A stretch of DNA of 22,971 nucleotides from Lojkania enalia. Its lineage: Eukaryota > Ascomycota > Dothideomycetes > Pleosporales. This document shows positions 1-9,609 of this stretch, piece by piece. The position numbers were made by a program, and so were the translations under genes. The notes beneath the pieces are model-generated. The model saw only the letters and a program-made list of their open reading frames with translations. It made no database searches and had not been told where the DNA came from. Within the stretch, counting starts at the first letter, position 1, and each line of letters begins with the position of its first letter. The stretch is from the NCBI GenBank assembly GCA_010094045.1, contig ML986927.1, positions 1 through 22,971 of the forward strand, in the 5' to 3' direction.

Positions 1-24
1 AACTATATATAAGCGTCCGTAACA
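1..24 (+). repeat. 3' end of the 5' LTR of Gypsy-1a
   Basis: Bases 1-24 match the last 24 bases of the 3' LTR (5758-5781): both start AACTA, share AAGCGTC in the middle and end in TAA followed by CA or TA. The visible mismatches in the second half are transitions. The LTR would end in CA, read as TA in the 3' copy. The rest of this LTR is outside the window. The primer-binding site should start at 25, but this stretch is too altered to name a tRNA. Confidence 0.75.
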
Positions 25-53
25 TTATATTATATTATCTACTATTATATACT

Positions 54-1090
54 ATAGATAAGAACGTGCTTATTAGTATATTTAAAGAGATTTAGAGTAA
101 GCTAGACTTTTTATAGTAGAAGAACGAGATGCTAGTAGAGGCTTTAGTAACCTAGGAGAACCGCTATAAGTTAGACCTTAAAGTAATACGAAGGGAATTT
201 AGTAGCCGCTAAATAGCTACCCTTCTACTAGCTACTAGTATATTAATAGTAATAGAACTATTACCCACCCTTAGCTTAACTTAGCCTATAACCCTAGCTT
301 CTAAATAGATACCTATATTAACTTCTAATCTACTTAAAACTACGTATAACCTATATTTCCGTTCTAACTACTTATCTAACCCTCTAATATTCTCTAGTAA
401 ATACTTAGAGCTTTTATACTTTATTAAAAAACTCTGCTATAAATTAGAAGGAAACGCTGACTAATACCTAACTAAACGTACCCGCCTTCTATATACTTAT
501 TCCCGCCTAAAATAAGACCCAGTAATATTAGTTAACCTATTAATAGATAAGGGTATTAACTCTATAGACAGCTTAGTCGCCTTCTTAGAATCTACCTATA
601 GCAACTGGAATAAGGAGACTATAGTATAGAGTAAGCTAGAGACCTTAAAATAAGGCTAAAGTAGGTTCCCTACTTACTTTACTAAATTCTAACGCCTAAT
701 TGCAGATACTAAACTAAATAAGACTAGATAAATTATATATCTCTAATATTCTCTCTCTAATAAGCTCCGCTGTGTTATAATTAGTATTATAATACCTAGC
801 ACCCTAAACAACTACGCTAACCTAATTTCCCTATATAATACTAACCTATATTACCTACCCGACAACTACCGTAAATAACCGAAGTATTATATTACTTACT
901 AGAAGGACCCGAATACTATAAAATTTAATACTTCTAGCTACGCGCCTGTAAGTTCTAATAAATAAGAAAGATACCGCTATAAAGAACGCTATTATAAATA
1001 TAGTAGTAAGAGATATATTTTGCTAGAATATAGTACCCCTCTACTATTAATCTATTAAGGGTTTTAGAGCTCTACTATACCCTGTAGATC
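54..1090 (+). pseudogene. gag: Gypsy-1a gag remnant: coiled coil, capsid, CCHC zinc knuckle
   Basis: Structural Gag polyprotein, which would form the cytoplasmic virus-like particle and bind the RNA. The likely start is the ATA at 54-56, an ATG changed by RIP; it opens a frame that carries the coiled-coil N-terminus (about 80-210, with motifs such as FKEI and KNEMLVEALVT). From about 254 to 1063 a single frame reads through a capsid-like domain (KLEGNAD, SLVAFLESTY, SNKLRCVI), interrupted only by TAA/TAG at expected Gln, Trp or Arg sites. The zinc knuckle at 990-1031 keeps the C-x2-C-x4-H-x4-C spacing, but all three Cys and the His are now TAT (Tyr). It lies directly upstream of pol and would share its transcript from the LTR. 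Non-functional. Confidence 0.8.
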
Positions 1091-4000
1091 CCACTCTTAA
1101 TCCTCTAACCAATCCTCCAACTAATCCTTAATATACTTATTATCTTATAGATAAGGCTATTACTCTTACTCCTAAACGCAGCTAGTCTTATTAACTAGAA
1201 TATTGCTAAAAGGTCTATTTTAGAAGTAAGTTACCTTTTAGGACTACGCCTATACTAAATCTCTATATATCTATAGAACTAGCCTCTATAGAAATAGTTA
1301 TAGAACTACTAGATTCTAGCTCCTTTCTTAATCTATTAAGACCTAGTCTAGTAAGATATTAATATTCTTATTAATACTGGGGCTACTAGTTATAACTATA
1401 TCTATAGAGACCTTATATATACCTTAAAACTCTAAAGGATATAACTCCTATATAATTTATACCCGACTAGCTTTAATAGAGAAGTTTTCTATAGGGGGAC
1501 TATCTTCTACTTAGTTATCCTAACCCTCTAACACCTAAACTATTTAGAGACAGTATATTTCTATATAACTATACTAGGAAAATACTAGTTAATTCTAAGA
1601 TAGTTATAGATATATAAGTATTATATAAACTTAAACTATAAGAATAAACAGCTAGTCTTTACTACTAACTAATACCTAACTTAATACTTATAATCTACTA
1701 GTACTATTATCTACTAATAGGCTGCTTAAATAGTTATTAAAGATTATAAACTATCTAAACTTAATATAAAAAGAGATTCTAAAGTAATTAATTTATAACT
1801 CCTATATAGCTTAAAGTTTAGATAGTACTATTTAAAACTCTATCTATTAAGCTATATCTAATATAATTACTAGCTGCCTAAAATACTACGCTAGTTAAAA
1901 GAACCTAAAACTAAAACTAACCTAACCTTAAATAAAGATTATAGTTAAAAGGATCTATTTAAACCTAAATACCTAAAGTCTATACTATAGTTAGATATAT
2001 ACTATATAAGTACTATACTACTAGTTTAACTTTCCTAATAATCTAACTATAAAATTTTTACTATATTAATAGCTAATATTAATAAGGCTCTAGCCTTAAA
2101 AGTATATACTAACTCTATTACTAAAGTGCCTAAAGAATACTATAATCTATTATCTATCTTTTTATATAAAGATGTAGATAAGCTGCCTAAATAATAACTA
2201 TATAATTATAAGATTAAACTAGAAAATAGTAAGTAAGCTAGCTTTAGTCTATTTTATAAGATATTCTAAAACGAGTTAAAGATATTAAAGAAGTACCTTA
2301 ATAAGAACTTATCTAAGGGATTTATTAGAGTAAACTTATTATTAGTAGCTATACCTATAATCTTTATAAAGAAACCTAGAAGTGGTTTCTAATTCTATAT
2401 AAACTATAGAGCCCTAAATACTATTACTATTAAGAACTAATCCCTAATTCTACTAATCTAAAAAATATTAACCTAATTTAGTAAGACTAAATACTATATA
2501 AAACTCGATATTATTACTATATTTAATAAGCTAAGGATTACTAAAAGAGATAAATAGAAAACTACCTTTTATATATACTACAGGCTGTTTAAATACCTAG
2601 TAATACTCTTTAGCCTAGTTAATACTTTAAGTACGTTCTAATACTTTATAAATAATATATTAAAACTATACTTTAATATATTTTATACTATCTATATTAA
2701 TAATATTCTAATATTTAGTAAGAATCTGAAGGATTATAAGTAGTATATTTAGCTAGTCTTTAAAGCCTTAAGAGCGAATAGTCTACAGCTTAATATAGAT
2801 AAGTATAAGTTCTACTAGTTAGAAGTAACCTACCTAGAGTATATAATTACTATAGAAGAGATCTATATAGACCCGAAGAAGGTAGAGACAATTATTAACT
2901 AGAAATACTCTAAGAATATAAAAGATATTTAAGCCTTTATAAGCTTCGCGAACTTCTACTAATAATTTATTAGCAACTTCTTATAAAAAGTCTCCCTTTT
3001 AATAGCCCTAACTAAGAAGAACACTTAATTTAACTAGAATAATAGCTGTTAATATTCCTTTAACTACTTAAAAGATGCCTTTATTTCTATACTAATTTTC
3101 TAATACTTTAACCCTAAACTACTAATAGTAGTAGAAGCTAACGCATTTAACTTTATAATAGCTAGTATACTATCTTAGAAAGGTACTAACAGTAAACTAA
3201 AACCTATTACCTACTTTTCTAAGTATATAAACCCTACTAAAGGTAACTATAAGATATATAATAAGGAACTACTTATAATTATCTAATATTTTAAGTAATA
3301 GAGGCCCGAATTAGAAGGCGCAGCATTTCTTATAAAAGTGCTAAATAATTATAAGAACCTATAGTACTTTATAATAATAAAGTAGCTAAGTTACTAATAG
3401 ACCTATTAGTTAGAATATCTATTAAGGTTTAACTTTAGTATTATATACTAACCTAGAAAACTTAGAGAGAAGTCTAATACCTTAACTTAAAGGTTATAAA
3501 ATAAGCCTATATAAGAAGAGGCTTATAGAGGTTATTAATAGATATTACTTCGTCCTAAACTATTCTAATAGATAGAAATAGGCCGATTAATTATAGAGAT
3601 TATTAATAAAGAATACCCGAATAATAATCTAATCTAAGATACCCTAAAGTTATTAAGAAAAGGAGCCTGTTAATCTAAGCTTCTAATTCTAGCTAACTAT
3701 AAAGAGTATAATAACTAACTATACTACTAAAATTAACTTATAGTACTAGACTATAATAAGCTAAAGCTTAAGCTGCTGTAAGCTATTTATAACTTACTAT
3801 CTAATAGATACCCTAGTTGAGGAAAGACCTTAGAACTACTTTAGCACGAGTACTATTAGTTAAAAATATTTAACTTAGTATAATAATATGTAGGCTATTA
3901 TTATATATACTAAAGAAGTAAAACTTCTAGAGAGAAGTACTATAGATTACTAAAACTGTTACCTATACTTAAATAAAGGTTTTAAGATATCTCTATAGAC

Positions 4001-5110
4001 TTTATAACTAATATACTAGAATTAAAAGGTTGTACGAATATTATAGTAGTAGTTAATAGGCTTAGTAAGTATAGATACCTAATACTATACACAAGAATCG
4101 AAGCTCTTAATATTATCTAACTATTCCGTCGCTATATATAGGTTTACTATAGACTACTATATACTATTACGTCCGACTGTAAGATATAGTTTATTTCTAC
4201 CTTCTACTAAGAACTCTATGATAGCTATAAATTAATATATATATATCAACCAGCTTCTACTTAAAAACTAATAGCTAGATAGAGAACGCTAATATAGTAA
4301 TAGAACAAGTTCTCTAAACCTATACTAGCTATAAATAAGATAACTAGATTAAATAGCTACTAACAGCGTAGTTTAAAGCGAATAATATAGTATCTAAATT
4401 AATAAAAGTCTTCCTATTTCTAGCCTACTTTAGCTAGCACTTTTAAATAGGCTTTAAGCTGCTTACAAAGATCTATTAACTACTAAAATAGTCCCTAATA
4501 GTCTAGAAAGCTAATAGACTAGTTAATAAGATAAAGGATATTATAGAGTATATTAGAAAAGAACTTACCTAGGTATAAGTATTCTAATAAGAGTATACTA
4601 ACCGCAAGTACGTACCAGCCCTTAACTACTAGGTTAGTAATCTAGTCTAGCTAGATACTAGAAATATACGTATATAAAGACCGTTAAAAAAGCTTAACTA
4701 GAAGAATATAAGCCTCTATAAGGTTATCGCGAAGGTGTTCTTATATGCTTATAAACTAAAGCTACCCGAATCGGCTAAAATACATCCTATATTCTATATA
4801 TCGCTATTATAGCTAGTACCTAAGTTGTCTAACTACTTGCCTAGTTAATAAGTATACAACCCTAAACCTATTAAAATTAATAGAAAACTAGAATACCTTA
4901 TTAAGCGAATAGAAGACCTCTACTACAACCGATAGAGATGCTAGTATAAATACCTAGTTAAGTAGACTAGCTATTATAACCTAGAATAGTATCTAGCTAG
5001 TAACTTTACTAAGACAACTACCGTAGAAGATTACCACGCTAGAAACTCGAATAAATAAGACCCGAATACGATATTACGTCTAGATTTTTAATTAGGCGCT
5101 AGAGTCTAAT
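1091..5110 (+). pseudogene. pol: Gypsy-1a pol remnant: protease, RT, RNase H, integrase, chromodomain
   Basis: Polyprotein for reverse transcription and integration. Protease: the D-T-G-A motif is at 1373-1384, with the Asp codon now AAT. Reverse transcriptase covers about 2270-2750; the YIDD box at 2693-2704 reads YINN, and KKPRSG and IKLDII are legible upstream. The connection and RNase H region is about 3070-3480 (YNKELL, RKL). Integrase runs about 3790-4450: first Asp GAC at 3998-4000, second at 4175-4177 (TSDC, from SDRG), Glu GAG at 4282-4284. The chromodomain is about 4880-5013 (KYLVK, then TSYYNLE), followed by a Pro-rich tail to about 5110. Frames shift in places near 1350, so small indels or a gag-pol frameshift are possible. 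Stops throughout; dead. Confidence 0.88.
4880..5013 (+). other. Chromodomain segment of Gypsy-1a pol
   Basis: The C-terminal segment reads LEYLIKRIEDL, then KYLVK-stop-TSYYNLE-stop-YLASNF. This is the usual chromodomain pattern E-x-E-x-I-x-D, K-Y-L-V-K-W-x-G-Y, W-x-P-x-x-N, with the key Trp codons lost to TAG. In chromoviruses this domain is known to steer integration toward chromatin carrying methylated histone H3, which fits the nested setting here. That link to this site is inference. Confidence 0.8.
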
Positions 5111-5464
5111 CTAAGTATATTCTTAGACGCCTGTAATAATACTATACTAATATAATACTAGTAATAATACTACTACTAATCTCTAGTATAATACTACTAT
5201 ATAAACCGAACCGATCTAATCTCTAGTATAGTATTACTATAAGAACTAAACTAACCTAATTTCTAATATAATACTACTATTAACTACTAGTCGCGCTAAT
5301 ATACCTGTAACCTAACCTAATCTCTAGTATAGTACTACTATATAATAATAACTAATTATACTAATACACCTACAACTTTAACTAATACTAGTATTAATAA
5401 CTACTATTTAATTATAAATAACCTAAATATAATATAAAGACCTAACTCGTAGGAGCTTATAACT
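5111..5464. repeat. Gypsy-1a 3' non-coding stretch with a 40-bp-period tandem repeat
   Basis: Between the end of pol and the polypurine tract there is no recognisable coding domain. Four copies of a 25-bp core (CTAAT, then CTCTAGTATA, then an ACTACTAT-type end) start at 5176, 5216, 5256 and 5317. The first three are spaced exactly 40 bp, the last 61 bp. A weaker copy may start near 5136. Differences between copies are mostly transitions. Function unknown; it sits in the element's 3' untranslated region. Confidence 0.75.
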
Positions 5465-5474
5465 AAGAGGGGAG
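5465..5474 (+). other. Polypurine tract of Gypsy-1a
   Basis: AAGAGGGGAG directly abuts the start of the 3' LTR at 5475. This is the expected position and composition of the plus-strand DNA primer for reverse transcription. Confidence 0.8.
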
Positions 5475-5781
5475 TACTATTATAGTAATACCGCGACACC
5501 TCTATACTTATACTACCCTTACTATAATACCCGAACCAGCTGCTAGTAATAGCTATTAGCTGCTAGCTAGAATATAACCAACTTGTCTTAACTATAATAG
5601 AGGAAGGTTTTACCGACCCAGCTAGTCTATATAGTAGTATAGACCTAGCTTCTATAAAAAACCTATATAATATAGATATCTCTATTCTTTATATAATATT
5701 TTAATATTTATATATAGTACGTAGTAATAGAGTTAACTACGTAAAGTGCGATTAACTAACTACGCGTAAGCGTCTATAATA
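5475..5781 (+). repeat. 3' LTR of Gypsy-1a (307 bp)
   Basis: The left edge is set by the polypurine tract; it begins TACTATTATAG, the first dinucleotide being TG changed to TA. The right edge is set by the match to window bases 1-24 and by the abrupt start at 5782 of sequence matching the inside of a Gypsy-1 element in reverse. The 5-bp target duplication candidate on this side is ACTTA (5782-5786); its partner is outside the window. Confidence 0.8.
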
Positions 5782-6071
5782 ACTTACTATTCTCTAGTTT
5801 AATCTTATAATTATATAGTTGTCGTTTTAGTAACTTATCTATATTCTTATATAAGAAGATAGATAATAGGTTATAGTATTCTTTAAGTACTTTAGTAATA
5901 GGGTTAATATATATCTTTAGAGCTAGAGCTTTATTAATATTAGCTATTAATATAGCGAAGATTTTATAGTTAAATTACTAAGAGAATTAAACTAGTAGTA
6001 TAGTATCTATATAGTATATATCTAGCTATAGCTATAATAGTATAGATAAGATAATAGGTCTAAATATAGTA
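5782..6071 (-). mobile_element. Gypsy-1b fragment: inverted copy of the Gypsy-1 pol leader region
   Basis: The reverse complement of this stretch aligns with Gypsy-1a 2234 down to about 1957, the region between protease and RT. Examples are AATAGCTAATATTAATAA and TATAATTATAAGATTAAACT, shared with mostly transition differences and one or two small indels near 6020-6045. It is cut on the left exactly by the Gypsy-1a LTR and on the right by Gypsy-A. It is therefore the exposed piece of an older, minus-strand member of the same family that hosts both insertions. The remaining parts should lie outside both ends of the window. Confidence 0.85.
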
Positions 6072-6311
6072 TGAATCTACTTAGAGGTATATAGGAGTAT
6101 ATAGGGGTTCAGGAACCTAGAAATTCTATTAACACCTATAGACTTTATACGAAAGGATATAGAAGAACTACTAAGCTACTTATAAAAGAGTATATAACTA
6201 TATACGGATAGGAAAAGGGGTAGAGCTAGGGGTAGAATAAGATAAGTAAAAAGTTTTAAGATAAGGTTATATATAAAGCTTTTCGTAGAACGATTTCTTT
6301 ATATTATTATA
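6072..6311 (-). repeat. Probable 3' LTR of Gypsy-A (about 240 bp)
   Basis: The right edge is set by the adjoining polypyrimidine tract (the minus-strand polypurine tract), with the LTR reading TATAATAATATAAAG from its 5' end in element orientation, TG being changed to TA. The left edge at TGAATC is inferred from where similarity to the Gypsy-1 family stops. The partner LTR is outside the window, so neither length nor target duplication can be checked. Confidence 0.55.
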
Positions 6312-6325
6312 CTACCCCCCTTCTT
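6312..6325 (-). other. Polypurine tract of Gypsy-A
   Basis: On the minus strand this reads AAGAAGGGGGGTAG, immediately before the 3' LTR. It closely resembles the Gypsy-B tract (AAAAGGGGGGGTAGG), supporting the same role. Confidence 0.75.
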
Positions 6326-6539
6326 ATAGGCTAATAGTTTCTATCTACGCTAGTTTAGAAGGGAATTAGGGCTATTATAGATAGGTTCTAGTATAAAGAA
6401 ATTTCTTTAAAGGGGTATTTATTAGTAAGAGCTAATATATATAATTACCTATAGAGATATATTTATATATTAATATAATATTAAGTAAGGTTTTTATAGT
6501 AAGTATAATTAATCTATATATCGGCTAGTAACTACTATT
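6326..6539. other. Non-coding stretch between Gypsy-A PPT and the antisense frame
   Basis: AT-rich sequence with no domain I recognise on either strand. It would be the 3' untranslated region of Gypsy-A and, read on the plus strand, the upstream region of the antisense frame that follows. A run of TA-rich sequence near 6435-6480 is too generic to call a promoter. Confidence 0.5.
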
Positions 6540-7385
6540 ATAACGGTTTATTAATATTGCAATTTTATTGCGTATAGTAACAAGCGTTTACTAGCCTTAG
6601 TATATTATTAGATTGCTGTTAACTAAACTTCCTTAACTAAATAACAACTTCTATTCTATATATATTATTACGTATCTCTAGAACTGTTAATTATTAAAGT
6701 ATTACTAATACTTTATAGAAAAAATTAATTAATATACTACTCCGCCTACCTTCTAAAGCCTCTTTAGAGGCCTTTTAGATTATCTACCTTTAGGCTATAT
6801 ACGCGCTTACCCGCGGGCGGTATATAATATTTACCTTTCAGTCCCTAAAATTAAAAAAATGCGAGTATTATACCTTATAAAATAAAAAGTGCAACCCTAT
6901 ACGAATCGTATCTAATACTAGTAGAGTATTTACTACTAACGTACTTATAAATCTCCTTCTACTATAAAGAGGAGTTTCTAGTCTTCTAGGGCTATCTTAA
7001 ACTATAGGCAACGGCCTAATATATAGGAGATAAGGAGGATAAAAAGGTAGCCTTTAAGGCTATTTTAGAGTCCGCTTATAATCTAGTATTTATAGTCTAG
7101 ATTGTAAAAAGTTAGAAAGCTAGCCTTTTTAAAGCTAATATCTAGATAGCTTTATTCTACTAGAATACTAAGTTACTCTATTAGGTTTCGGCTCTAAAGG
7201 CTCTAGTATCTAGCCTTTAGGCTAATATCGCGACGCTCTTAAGCGGCTAAAAATAAGATAGAAGAGGTTTAGGGGGAGTCTAGAAGGAAGAAAAGAGAAG
7301 GAGGGTAAAGGAGAAGAGGACTAGAGAGATATCTAATAGCCTACTATTAGATCCTCCGGATACTATAGAGAAGTAATTTTAGGCC
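6540..7385 (+). pseudogene. Antisense accessory frame of Gypsy-A: Cys cluster, helical segment, basic tail
   Basis: A decayed plus-strand frame, opposite to Gypsy-A pol, lies between the polypurine tract and the pol end. From about 6540 to 6960 one frame continues with TAG/TAA only; it contains KLKKCEYY, TL, NKKCNP near 6855-6895, which reads as a C-x2-C-x6-C cluster if the second Cys was lost to Tyr. A frame change near 6960-6980 leads to a second stretch (KEDKKVAFKAILESAYN, then SALKALVSSL and ANIATLLSG) that looks like a coiled coil, and then a Lys/Arg/Glu-rich tract (KEEKRRRVKEKRTRE) at about 7285-7330, ending near DPPDTIEK. I do not recognise the protein. Stop content alone cannot prove coding in RIP-altered DNA; the case rests on helical periodicity and charge. 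Confidence 0.5.
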
Positions 7386-7560
7386 TATACTTTAGTTTTT
7401 AAATCTACTACTTAACTCTTATATATTATTATCTATTAGATAATATATATTCTCTATACTATTCTAATATACTTTAATCTATTTAGTTAGAGCTTTTAGG
7501 GGTTTTAAGCAATTCGAATACTTATTATAAAAAGCTTTTAGCTTATAAAACGAACCTATA

Positions 7561-7680
7561 AAGTTTAAGGCTTTATACTAGATCGGGTTAGAATTATATT
7601 CTACCGATTTTATACGGTATTTAAAGGTCTTATAATATAATTTACTAGCTAGTATTTCCTTAACCTCCTACTCTTCTACC
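7561..7680 (-). other. Chromodomain segment of Gypsy-A pol
   Basis: The minus-strand frame reads VEE-stop-EVKEILASKLYYKTFKYR, then IKSVEYNSNPI-stop-YKALNF. The pattern of E-V-x-x-I-L-x-S, Y-R-V-K-W-x-G-Y-x-S-x-P-x-W-Y is the fungal chromovirus chromodomain, with the Trp codons of the aromatic cage region lost to TAG or TCG. Confidence 0.8.
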
Positions 7681-9400
7681 CTATTAATAGCAATAGCGGG
7701 CGGTTTTAGAACTTCTTATCTAGGTAGAGGGTCCTAGGGGTTTTTATACAGTAGGTTTAGTACCAAAATATTATATATTCTCGACCCTAGGGGTAGTTAT
7801 AGATAGTACAAGTTTCTAACCTATTCTAGTACTTTAAAAGGGCCCTCCTATTAATCGGATAGCTTTCTACTTAGTCTCTAGACCGTAAGATTCTTAGTAT
7901 TTAAGTAGACTATATTACTGATCTACTAATTAATCGGTTACTAGTAATAGTTAATAACGGATTATATATAATTCTAAGCCTTTTTAATATTAGCTTTTAC
8001 GGTTTCCTAAACTATATATATACGAGTTACTAGAGCTAAAGTATTCTTATAATTTAATTTATCTATTATAGTAATAAGATTAATAGAATATTTCTAATCC
8101 TAACTCTAATAGGACTTAAATCTATATAGGATCTACTATAGGGATATTCTAATAGTTATATAGGGTAGAGTTGCTTATACTCGGTTAATTATAGGTAATA
8201 GAGAACTCTAGTTGTCCTAGTAGAAAGATACGAAAGAGTATAGTCTCTAATTAATATACTTATTTATAATCTCTATCTATCCGTTAGTCTTTTTATAATA
8301 AGTAGTAGATAGTTTAATCTTTATACCTAAAATATAGTAGAATTCGAACTAGAAACTAGATATAAACTAAGGTTTTTAGTCTAAAATAATAGTTTCAGGT
8401 ATATAACTAAAGTAGTATATCTATTAAATAAATAATTCAGCTATTCCCTATATATTAATTATACGATAATAGAGAATAGATACTACTTATTTAAATAGGC
8501 AATTAATTACTACTATAATCTAATTATATCCGGACTTATCTATAGAGAAATCTTTAAAGTTAATATATAGATACTATATTAGTTAATTTAGTATAGGAAG
8601 TAGGTAGATAAAACCTAGGGTTCAAATTTATATCAGATAAGCTTTATAGTATAGAATATAATTCTATATATATCGTTTATAAATAGCTTTTATACCCTTC
8701 TAGTAGTACTTTTAAGATAGTAACTAATAGGTTTTAGTAGCGCTTAGGTGTGCAGAAGATACTTAGTTATAAGCCTCTTATATAAGTTATATATAAAGGC
8801 CTGAATCTAATAGAATATATAAGCGATTATTATAGAAAAGTAGTCTATTCTCTATCTAATACTTATAGGGTAAAAGGGTGCGTTCTTATGTAAAGGAGAC
8901 TCGGTTTTCCTATAGTAATATATTAATTAACTCTAGAGAGTCTAGTAATATAATCTACTCCTAGCCTTTAATAATATTTAGTATAGCCGTTTAAGTTATT
9001 ATTTAAGTAATATAGGACTAGACTAATTCGGTATTAATTTGAGAGTAAAGTTAATACAATTTAAATAGAACTCTCGACTAGTTATTAGTTTAAACTACTT
9101 TTAAGTTTTCTATATCTTATTTATAATAACTAAGGATATTTACTCTAGTATTATTTTTATTTAGGGTATACTCGATTTAGAACTAATACTAAGCTAATTC
9201 TTTAGTTTAACAAATTTAATAAGTATTAAGTACCTTTATAGTTATAAAATATTTAAGTAAGCGATAATCGGTATATATTAGAGTTCTAGTAGCTACTAAA
9301 GTAAGTTCTACCCTCTATTACTTAAACGCTATAACGATTGTAAATAGTTCCTTATTATAAATCTTCTAGTTTAGTTCCGAACCGGATAGAACCTTACTAT

Positions 9401-9405
9401 AGAAT
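9401..9405. repeat. Left target-site duplication of the Copia element (AGAAT)
   Basis: AGAAT directly precedes the 5' LTR and recurs directly after the 3' LTR at 22583-22587. Perfect 5-bp identity over a 13-kb distance fixes both element ends and shows a single integration event. Confidence 0.92.
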
Positions 9406-9456
9406 TGTTATAGGGATTTTCGGCTAGTCTACCAAGCTGTATTAGATATCGATATA

Positions 9457-9504
9457 CGATATTACAGTCGATATTACGCTGGATATTACGCTAGATATTA
9501 GCTA
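9457..9504 (+). repeat. 12-bp tandem array in the Copia LTR (U3)
   Basis: Four contiguous 12-mers of the form (C/G/A)GATATTA followed by CAGT, CGCT, CGCT and GCTA at 9457, 9469, 9481 and 9493. The same array is present in the 3' LTR at 22430-22477. It lies upstream of the TATA-like stretch, in the position of promoter-proximal elements; a regulatory role is inference. Confidence 0.8.
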
Positions 9505-9518
9505 ATATACCCCTTTTT

Positions 9519-9533
9519 TATATATATAAATAT
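9519..9533 (+). promoter_or_regulatory. TATA-like box of the Copia LTR
   Basis: TATATATATAAATAT follows a CCCCTTTTTT run in the LTR; the 3' LTR equivalent near 22492-22506 reads ATGTACATAAATAT. The position, about 75 bp before the LTR end, suits the U3/R promoter of the element. In DNA this rich in TA the match is weak evidence on its own. Confidence 0.4.
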
Positions 9534-9609
9534 TGCCCGCTAGCTATCTTTAATTAACTAGTTCAGCTCCTTATCTCTCTCCCTGAGACAAGATTCGCTT
9601 CTTACTATA

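Larger units (their letters stand above)
1..5781 (+). mobile_element. Gypsy-1a, Ty3/Gypsy chromovirus, RIP-degraded
   Basis: This is a plus-strand LTR retrotransposon, nearly complete in the window: the last 24 bp of the 5' LTR, gag, pol with a chromodomain, a polypurine tract and a 307-bp 3' LTR. The 5' LTR end was set by matching 1-24 to 5758-5781, which agree except at a few positions. Full length would be about 6.06 kb. It is inserted in a second copy of its own family (5782-6071, opposite strand), so the DNA left of the window should be the other half of that copy. Many in-frame TAG/TAA codons and Asp-to-Asn changes show it is inactive. The family assignment rests on domain order and chromodomain; no family name is claimed. 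Confidence 0.9.
6072..9405 (-). mobile_element. Gypsy-A, 3' half of a chromovirus (split by Copia)
   Basis: This is a minus-strand Ty3/Gypsy element. In element order this part holds the end of the RNase H domain, integrase, chromodomain, an accessory antisense frame, the polypurine tract and the 3' LTR. The upstream part continues at 22583 on the far side of the Copia insertion and runs out of the window. Joining 22583 to 9405, with one copy of AGAAT, gives an uninterrupted coding frame across the RNase H region, which proves the two parts were contiguous. The left boundary is less certain than the rest: it rests on a TG at 6072 and the end of similarity to Gypsy-1b. Confidence 0.85.
7430..9405 (-). 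pseudogene. pol: Gypsy-A pol remnant, C-terminal part: RNase H end, integrase, chromodomain
   Basis: Read on the minus strand from 9405. RNase H is at about 9120-9405 (FYSKVL at the insertion point, YNKELFTIVIAF, TLIYTDYRSLKYF, IEYTL), matching the gypsy consensus of NKELLAI, TDHKNLEYF and IEYRPG. A linker follows, then integrase at about 8080-8760; IIVVINRL, GIAELFI, PETIILD with the second catalytic Asp at 8379-8381, and LGIKIKLSTTYYK are clear, with a small indel near 8270-8280. NQSSLLPII follows from about 8210. The chromodomain is at 7561-7680 (EVKEILASK, KYRIKSVEYNSNP). The tail to about 7430 has KPLKALTK. The frame is broken by TAG/TAA at Trp and Gln sites; dead. Confidence 0.85.
9406..9609 (+). 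repeat. 5' LTR of the Copia element (204 bp)
   Basis: Begins TGTTATAGGG and ends TTACTATA (terminal CA now TA). It aligns without gaps to the 3' LTR at 22379-22582. I count about 20 mismatches by eye, of which 19 are transitions and one (TATTGC against TATAGC) is a transversion. The equal length and the flanking AGAAT duplication define both ends. Confidence 0.93.

Noticed and set aside
1031..1373. Programmed -1 frameshift between gag and pol of Gypsy-1a
   Set aside because: The frames of the zinc knuckle and the protease motif differ, but the linker frame changes again near 1350, so decay indels explain it equally well and no slippery site is evident.
5161..5341. CRISPR-like array
   Set aside because: The repeat cores are imperfect, the intervening sequence is not spacer-like, and it lies in the 3' region of a retrotransposon.
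6435..6480. TATA-type promoter for the antisense frame of Gypsy-A
   Set aside because: TA-rich runs like this are everywhere in RIP-altered DNA and give no specific support.
7255..7330. Purine-rich run as a polypurine tract
   Set aside because: It is on the plus strand while Gypsy-A is on the minus strand, is not next to an LTR, and reads as a Lys/Arg/Glu tract in the antisense frame. The true tract is at 6312-6325.
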